NCBI GenBank assembly: GCA_963787005.1
Contig: CAWBBX010000135.1
Span: forward strand, 47,043 to 111,042
DNA length: 64,000 nucleotides
Source: FEN-1297 sp963787005
GTDB taxonomy: Bacteria; Bacteroidota; Ignavibacteria; Ignavibacteriales; Ignavibacteriaceae
Reading direction: 5' to 3'
A model generated the notes under the pieces. It was not told the DNA's origin, did not search any database, and saw nothing but the letters and a program-made list of their open reading frames with translations. Of this stretch, positions 58,118 through 64,000 are shown piece by piece. Positions within the stretch are counted from its first letter, which is position 1; each line of letters starts with the position of its first letter. Position numbers and translations under genes: made by a program.

Positions 58118-58216
58118 AATTTAACCTTATTACTTGATAAGTTTAGTTAAACTCGAGTAAAGAACAATATTGAAGATAATTGTTCCGCCAAGTTTGGCTC
58201 AGAATGACAGTTCTGC

Positions 58217-61200
58217 TTATTTCATTTTAATTACTACAAATGTTACATCGTCTTCCGGATCACTGTTGTTAGTCCAATTCACTCCCGCTTCTTTTAAATG
58301 CAAAATTATTTCTTCAGGCTCTTTCCTTGCTGATTCTTCAAAACAATTCCTCGCTCGCCTGTATCCGTACAATTCTTCATTTTTGTTCTTTAATTCCGCG
58401 AAGCCGTCGCTCATCATTAATATTGTATCGCCCTTATCTATCTTTAATTCCGCGGTTTCGTAGCTGAGGCCGTTCATTGCGCCTAGAGGCATGTTATTTA
58501 ATGAAACTTCTTCAACTATTTGCCTGTTGTTCCTATATATCATAAGCGGCGGCATTCCTGCGTTAACGGTTACAACCTTATTGCTCCCGTTAATTTGTAC
58601 ACAATTTAAAGCCATCATAAGTCTGCCTAGCCGCATGTCTTTAATTGCAGCGCTCGCTTTTTCGAAAAAAGGTTTTAATTCTTTGTTTGTTCTGTCGGAC
58701 ATGAAGAGAGATTTCATAATTGAAACCATCATTCCCGACTGCATTCCGTGCCCTGTCGCATCACCAAGAATTACCGTTAATGTCCCATCCGTGTGAAGAT
58801 GAAAATCATAATAATCTCCGCCAACTTCCGTGGCTGTTTTCATGTAAACGGCAATATCCAGATGGGGGAGCGAGGGTATTTCTTTAGGCAGCATCGAAAG
58901 CTGGAGTTTGCGCGCTTCTTCCAATTCCTTGCTTTTCCTTGCACTCTCGGCTTCGGCAATCTGCGCACGAAGTTTAGCCTCTTTTAATGCGGCGGCGGCT
59001 CTTTCGTCTTTTAATTTTTCAGCTTCTTGCTTTATTATTTTACCTTTTTCATATTTTCTGAAACCTACAAGTCCTAATCCGATGAACAACACATAAATGG
59101 TATAAGCCCACCAGGTTTTCCAGAAAGGCGGATAAACTATAAACGAGTATGACGCAGCATTAGTCTTAATTCCGTTAGATGTAACAGCCTTTACCTTAAA
59201 TGTATATTTACCGGAAGGAAGGTTCTGATATTCGGCAAATGCAAGATTAGTTGCCCTTGACCAGTTTTTATCATATCCCTGCAATATGTGTTCATAGGTA
59301 GTTTGCCCGGGATCTTTAAAATTTAGAGCAGAATAATTGAAGACAAATGAATTCTGAGAGTATGACAACTTTTGAGGGAAAGAATAAAAATAAGGTTTAT
59401 CGTTAATACGAACAGAAGATATCTTCAAAGGGAAACTTTTATTTTCAATTTTTCTCACATAGAGTCCGACTCCGTTATACAATTCCAACAAATTTCCTTT
59501 GCCGTCTTTAATACCTAAATTAGGCCCGCCGCTGGTAACATTTTCATCATCATAATAAGTTTGAAATTGATCGCCGGTTACCTGCAGCATACCAACCGGA
59601 CTGGAAAAGAAAACTCTTCCTTTAGCATCGACTAACGGATTAGATAAATTTGTTGAAGGGAGGCCGTCTTTTTTAGTATAAAATTGTAAATATTTCCCGT
59701 CGAATATTACCAGCCCGCGGTTACGAAGTCTGATATAAAGTCTGTTATCGGCTTGAATATTGGTTGCCGTACCGGCAACACTTGCTCCTTTTAATATTCT
59801 AAAATCGGCATCAGCATTTACACTATCGGTAAGTCGTACAAATTTACTACCGTTAAAATTATAGAATTCACCAACTGTAAGGAAATACATTCCGTTTTTT
59901 AAATCACCGACGTAGTGAAGCTGATCATCCGGAACTTGCCAGCTTGCGGGCGGTTTCATCCAGGCCTTGCCGTTAAAAATTCTAATTTTTGAACTTGCGG
60001 ATGTAATATCTTTTTGGTTATTCGAGAAAATACCCAACAGCCATAATCTTCCGTTTAGGTCTTCGTGCATCTCAATGTGCTGATATGGCTTTTTATTATC
60101 TTCTTTACTGAAAGGTGAATTTATTCTTACGAATTCATTACCGTTAAATTTAGCCAAATAAAAACCTGCTTTAGGAGTATTTTTTGAAGCCGGTCTAACA
60201 AAATTCTGCCAAGCATAAATGCTCCCGTTTTTTGTTTCCAATAAATTGGTAGCGTTGTATGGTGTATTTCTTCCGCCGGACTTAATTTTTTTAAATTTCA
60301 ATAAAGTTTTACCGTCGCTGTTTATAATTTCCCTGGCAAGCGTTATTCCCTTGGATGTAGGTATCCAGATCCTTCCGTGACTGTCTTGAAAAGTGTTAAA
60401 AGTAATATTACTTGAGAGACCGTCTTTTTCCGTAAAAGCTCTTAACTTATTGCCGTCCCAAAAATTTATGCCGGTATTATTAAATTGAGCGTATGAAGAT
60501 ATATCGCTGTATGAAAATGATATCCAGACATTGCCGTTTTTGTCGGTAAATAAAATGGATATTCCGCCTTGAAGTTGAAGCAGACCGTCTTTCTTGGTTA
60601 ACATCCTCGAATGATTGGGATAATAAATTCCGAATCCGTTCGAAGTTTTCATTAAAAATCCGTTCTTCAATTGTTTGTTTAATATCGCTGAAAACGCATC
60701 GTATTTTTCCCACTTTCCGTTTGAATAAAAAAATGACTGGTTCGGATATTTTGAACTTTGGGTTAAATTAACCGTAAAAAAGTTTAATAACTCAGGGAAT
60801 GTTCTATTACTTTTAGTTAGTATACATGCCGAATACCGGAAATCTTTAATAATTCTTCCGGTGTTTAGCGCCGTAATATTTTTAATATTTGCCGAAATGC
60901 CGGAAGGTTTAAATCTTCCGTTATCAAACACATAAATGGATTTATTATTTGCGGAAAAATTTTGCCCGTTAGTATAATATGTGGTTACAAATACTTTGTT
61001 AAGTTTATTGCTGTAATATGCTTGTACCGGGATTTGATTTTTGTCGAGTGTTTTCACAAATGCATGATACTGATGGAAACCGGTGCCGTCATACATTAAA
61101 ACGCCTGAATGATATTTATTGCCATTTGATACAAAATTTCCCGTGCATGCTATCCAGGTATTGCCGTCCTTGTCAACGGAATTTACAAGGCTGCCCGGAA

Positions 61201-61915
61201 GGTTTACCGTGCCTTGCAAATTTATTCCCATAGATTCGTCGATTCTTTTAAAATTTCCGTTCTTATATAACGCAAAATATGCGCCTTCTTTCGTTTGGGT
61301 ATTATGCCCGGAAGATTCAAAAATAATGTCACCGTATGGTGTTTCAACAAAACCCGTAGCATTATCCAGCGGAAAATTTGTTGAATCATAAACCGTGAAT
61401 TTTCCGTGATCAAATTCGGTAAGACCGCCGTTAAATTTTTTATCTACGAACGGTGTGTATGAACCGATCCATATTCTTCCTTTGCTGTCGGCCTTTATTA
61501 ATTGAATCACCTGCCCGGATAAACCGTGAATTTTATATCCTTCTTTGGCTGAATATGTTTTGAATTTTTTCCCGTCGAATGAAATAAATTTTTGTGGGGA
61601 CGCGAAGTAGAGGATGTTGTTTGTGGAATCATAATACATATTCTGCATTTCGGGTACACCGTATTTTTCACCGACTTCCTCAAACTCATCTCCGTTAAAC
61701 CGGTATGTCCCTTCCACTCCGGAAATCCAGATGTAGCCGTTTTTAGTTTGCACAATGTTGGAGTAATTATCTGACGGAAGGCCTTCCTTGTTAGTATATT
61801 CTATCAGATCGGCGTTTGCCTCCGTCTTATGCCGCTGCTGCGGAAATACAGAATTAACGTTTGTCAGTATAATAAACAAGAAAAGACCGATAAAAAATTT
61901 ACGAGTGGTTTTCAT
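58217..61915 (-). CDS. Sensor PP2C phosphatase 7 (propeller + Y_Y_Y + SpoIIE)
   Basis: 1232 residues, intact. Signal peptide (FFIGLFLFIILTNVNSVFPQ); diverged propeller repeats (TKNGYIWISGVEGTYRFNGD, SHGRIWIPTSKGITLAREI); Y_Y_Y (LPSGKYTFKVKAVTSNGIKT); membrane helix (WWAYTIYVLFIGLGLVGFRK); coiled coil; PP2C with GGDYYD, LGDATGHGMQSG, MSDGFAELK and DPEDDVTFVV. Its phosphatase is a third type, between the two main groups, and it lacks the SHSYG insertion. It is probably the first gene of the array in transcription order, 75 nt after the histidine kinase. Confidence 0.92.
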   Translation of the reverse strand: MKTTRKFFIGLFLFIILTNVNSVFPQQRHKTEANADLIEYTNKEGLPSDNYSNIVQTKNGYIWISGVEGTYRFNGDEFEEVGEKYGVPEMQNMYYDSTNNILYFASPQKFISFDGKKFKTYSAKEGYKIHGLSGQVIQLIKADSKGRIWIGSYTPFVDKKFNGGLTEFDHGKFTVYDSTNFPLDNATGFVETPYGDIIFESSGHNTQTKEGAYFALYKNGNFKRIDESMGINLQGTVNLPGSLVNSVDKDGNTWIACTGNFVSNGNKYHSGVLMYDGTGFHQYHAFVKTLDKNQIPVQAYYSNKLNKVFVTTYYTNGQNFSANNKSIYVFDNGRFKPSGISANIKNITALNTGRIIKDFRYSACILTKSNRTFPELLNFFTVNLTQSSKYPNQSFFYSNGKWEKYDAFSAILNKQLKNGFLMKTSNGFGIYYPNHSRMLTKKDGLLQLQGGISILFTDKNGNVWISFSYSDISSYAQFNNTGINFWDGNKLRAFTEKDGLSSNITFNTFQDSHGRIWIPTSKGITLAREIINSDGKTLLKFKKIKSGGRNTPYNATNLLETKNGSIYAWQNFVRPASKNTPKAGFYLAKFNGNEFVRINSPFSKEDNKKPYQHIEMHEDLNGRLWLLGIFSNNQKDITSASSKIRIFNGKAWMKPPASWQVPDDQLHYVGDLKNGMYFLTVGEFYNFNGSKFVRLTDSVNADADFRILKGASVAGTATNIQADNRLYIRLRNRGLVIFDGKYLQFYTKKDGLPSTNLSNPLVDAKGRVFFSSPVGMLQVTGDQFQTYYDDENVTSGGPNLGIKDGKGNLLELYNGVGLYVRKIENKSFPLKISSVRINDKPYFYSFPQKLSYSQNSFVFNYSALNFKDPGQTTYEHILQGYDKNWSRATNLAFAEYQNLPSGKYTFKVKAVTSNGIKTNAASYSFIVYPPFWKTWWAYTIYVLFIGLGLVGFRKYEKGKIIKQEAEKLKDERAAAALKEAKLRAQIAEAESARKSKELEEARKLQLSMLPKEIPSLPHLDIAVYMKTATEVGGDYYDFHLHTDGTLTVILGDATGHGMQSGMMVSIMKSLFMSDRTNKELKPFFEKASAAIKDMRLGRLMMALNCVQINGSNKVVTVNAGMPPLMIYRNNRQIVEEVSLNNMPLGAMNGLSYETAELKIDKGDTILMMSDGFAELKNKNEELYGYRRARNCFEESARKEPEEIILHLKEAGVNWTNNSDPEDDVTFVVIKMK

Positions 61916-61990
61916 ATTTCCCTCAAAAATGAGATTTATGTTTAATAAATTTTAATGTCCTGCGTCATTAATTTTATTCATGTTAAAATT

Positions 61991-64000
61991 TTATGAATCC
62001 GGTAACGTAATTACAAACTCCGCACCTTCTCCTTCTTTCGTATTCACTTTTAATTCACCGCCGTGAACTTTTGTAACTATATCGTAACTCAGAGATAATC
62101 CCAATCCGGTTCCTTCACCTGTCGGTTTTGTTGTAAAGAACGGCTGAAAGATTTTATCTACTATATCTTTAGGAATTCCATTGCCGTTATCACCGATTCT
62201 TATTTCAATATTTCCATTCAGATTTTTTGTAGAAACCGTTAAAGCAGGGGAGTAATAGTTATTATCTTTTCTTTTTTCTATCATAAGCTGCATAGCAGGC
62301 ATTATTAATTATATTAAGAAATACTCTGCTTATATCCTGCGGAACTACATTTATCTTTTCCAAAGTTTTATCGTAATCTTTTTCAATTGTAATGTTGAAT
62401 TCTTTATTCTGTGCTCTCATTCCGTGGTAGGCAAGATTAACATATTGATCAAGAAGATCATTTATATCAGTTAATGTTTTTTCTCCCGATGTTCCTCTGG
62501 AGTGAAGAAGCATTCCTTTAACAATAGAGTCTGCGCGTTTACCATGCTGGTTTATTTTATCAAGATTTTGCTGTAAATCTTCAATTAACTCGTTAACTTC
62601 TTCTTCATTTTTATTCTGTAGCTCCGTTATCATTTCTTCCAGCAGTTCCTGACTCACTTCAGAAAAATTATTTACAAAGTTCAAAGGATTTTTTATTTCG
62701 TGCGCTATGCCTGCAGTAAGTTCACCCAGTGATGCCATTTTCTCGGAATGGATGAGCTGCGATTGGGTAGATTTAAGATTTGAAAGTGTTGTTTCCAATA
62801 CTTTGTTTGTCTTTTGTTTTTGCCTGTTATTACGATACAGTATTAGGCCGATAATAAGAAGTACACCCAAACCTGAAAGCATGGCATAAGTTCTGATTCT
62901 GGTTTCAGTTTCAATTTTTTCCTCCTGTAAACTTTTGAGCCGCAGTTGTTGATCAAATCCGATATTCTGGTAGGAAAGCAGGTTTTTCTTTTCCGCATTA
63001 TTCAGGCTGTCATTTAATACGGTGTATAGTTGCAGGTATTTTAAGGAACTGTCACGTTTATTTAGATTGCTATACACATCTGAAAGCGCCCGGTAGGAAG
63101 CGGCCAACGGCTCCGGCTGTCCTAAAACCCGGGCGGTCTTCAATAATTTCCTGGCATAAAACAGGCTGGAGTCAGGTTTATCTAATCTTCCGTATAATTT
63201 AATTAATGCATCGTAGGTACGGGGAAGATAGTGAAGATTATGATGCGCTTTATAGGATTCTGCCGATTTCAAGTAGGTATCCCGGGCCAATTTTAAATTT
63301 CCTTTTTTAAGGTAAATGTTTCCCAGAGTATAAAGAATGCTGCCTTCCCAGGTTCTAAAGAAAAATCCTAAATGCGGCTGCAGCGCTAATGCTTGTTGAT
63401 CAAAATAAAGTGCTGAATCCAATTGGTTAAGGTAAGAATAAGAATACCCTATGTTCATATATGCCAGAGAAAGCAAAAAAGTATCCTGAATAGATTGAGC
63501 ATAGCCCAATACTTTGAAGTATTTTAATTTTTCCTTATCCCTCTTATCGGTAGCGCCGTACAATTGCCCCATATGCAGGTTGATTAGACCCAAATTATAA
63601 ATTCTTCTCTCATGTGGGGTGTTCCCCCTTAGAAAGGGCAAGGCAGATTTTTCACTTGCCGGGTTCTCAGCAATTTTCATCGCTTCTGACAATGATTCAA
63701 GCGATGACGGGTATTTACCCAATGCTATAAGCGCATAACCCTTATCGCTTAAAGCGGCTGCTTCATCCAATTTTAATCTTAACTGCTTAGCCAGTGCAAT
63801 ACTTTTATTGTCGTAATAAACAGAACTGTCACGATTTGTTTCCAAATAATAAAGTGCAATGTTATAATACGCATCCATACGAACAGTGTCATTGGCTGCA
63901 TTTCTTAACGCCAGTTGCAGGCGGTCTAACTTTTTTGCACCCGATAAAGCAGTGTCCGATAAAATGGAAAAAAGCCCTGACTGTGCCCGGCAAAAACCAA
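61991..64000 (-). CDS. TPR sensor histidine kinase, partial at right edge, one-base frame break
   Basis: The N-terminus is cut: the frame stays open to the window edge and reads GFCRAQSGLFSILSDTALSG, the end of a signal peptide and the start of the mature protein. A large TPR domain (YMNIGYSYSYLNQLDSALYF and others) is followed by a membrane helix (LSGLGVLLIIGLILYRNN). The HisKA domain has the phospho-accepting His in LTAGIAHEIKNPLNFVNNFS. The HATPase domain (FLNIINNACYAAYD, then IGDNGNGIPKD and TTKPTGEGTGLGLSLSYDI) is split at an A6 run (62272-62277), where one extra A shifts the frame. A response regulator is not visible; it may lie beyond the edge. Confidence 0.88.

Overview
The window spans a chromosomal replication-origin neighbourhood and a large accessory signalling region of a Bacteroidota/Chlorobiota-type bacterium, most likely an Ignavibacteria relative. 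The lineage call is an inference. It rests on a C-terminal YPNPFNP-type secretion-sorting motif, many propeller/Y_Y_Y/SpoIIE-phosphatase proteins, a DUF3078 outer-membrane protein, and the overall gene style. No rRNA or tRNA was recognised.

Left part (1-10.3 kb): gyrA, gyrB, a DUF721/DciA-like protein, recF, dnaN, a small lipoprotein and dnaA all point left. rpmH, rnpA, yidD, yidC and a patatin/BamA-like gene point right from about 10.2 kb. This divergence, a perfect DnaA box at 9987-9995, a near-match at 9759-9767 and AT-rich palindromes place oriC around 8-10 kb.

Middle (15.6-34.6 kb): mixed metabolic and envelope genes. They include a TPR-like protein, a PD-(D/E)XK-like protein, an HGSNAT-like membrane protein, glgA, a DUF3078 protein, an alpha/beta hydrolase, a class-V aminotransferase with homoserine dehydrogenase, a SMUG2-like glycosylase and a Tat-exported amidase. 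A DUF559 nuclease lies between two copies of a GCATG-rich repeat next to the stump of a gamma-carbonic anhydrase gene. A tolC-adaptor-RND efflux operon and an aldo/keto reductase follow.

Right part (34.8-64 kb): two secreted or lipid-anchored proteins with sorting-type domains, then the most remarkable feature. This is a same-strand array of seven large sensor proteins, each ending in a cytoplasmic PP2C (SpoIIE/RsbU-type) phosphatase. Five have periplasmic two-component-regulator propellers plus Y_Y_Y domains. Two have a beta-sandwich plus a multi-pass membrane domain. The phosphatase domains are far more alike than the sensors, with a 108-nt exact match between two of them, and phosphatase type does not follow sensor type. 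This suggests gene conversion or domain swapping. An IS200-like transposase, REP-like hairpins and two orphan phosphatase-gene 3' tails sit in the gaps. A TPR histidine kinase follows and runs off the right edge. From about 42.7 kb the DNA is visibly more AT-rich.

Quality note: at least ten genes or gene junctions are broken, and every break is repaired by removing exactly one base. Most likely these are consensus insertion errors, so the affected genes (including essential yidC) are annotated at full length with the break described.
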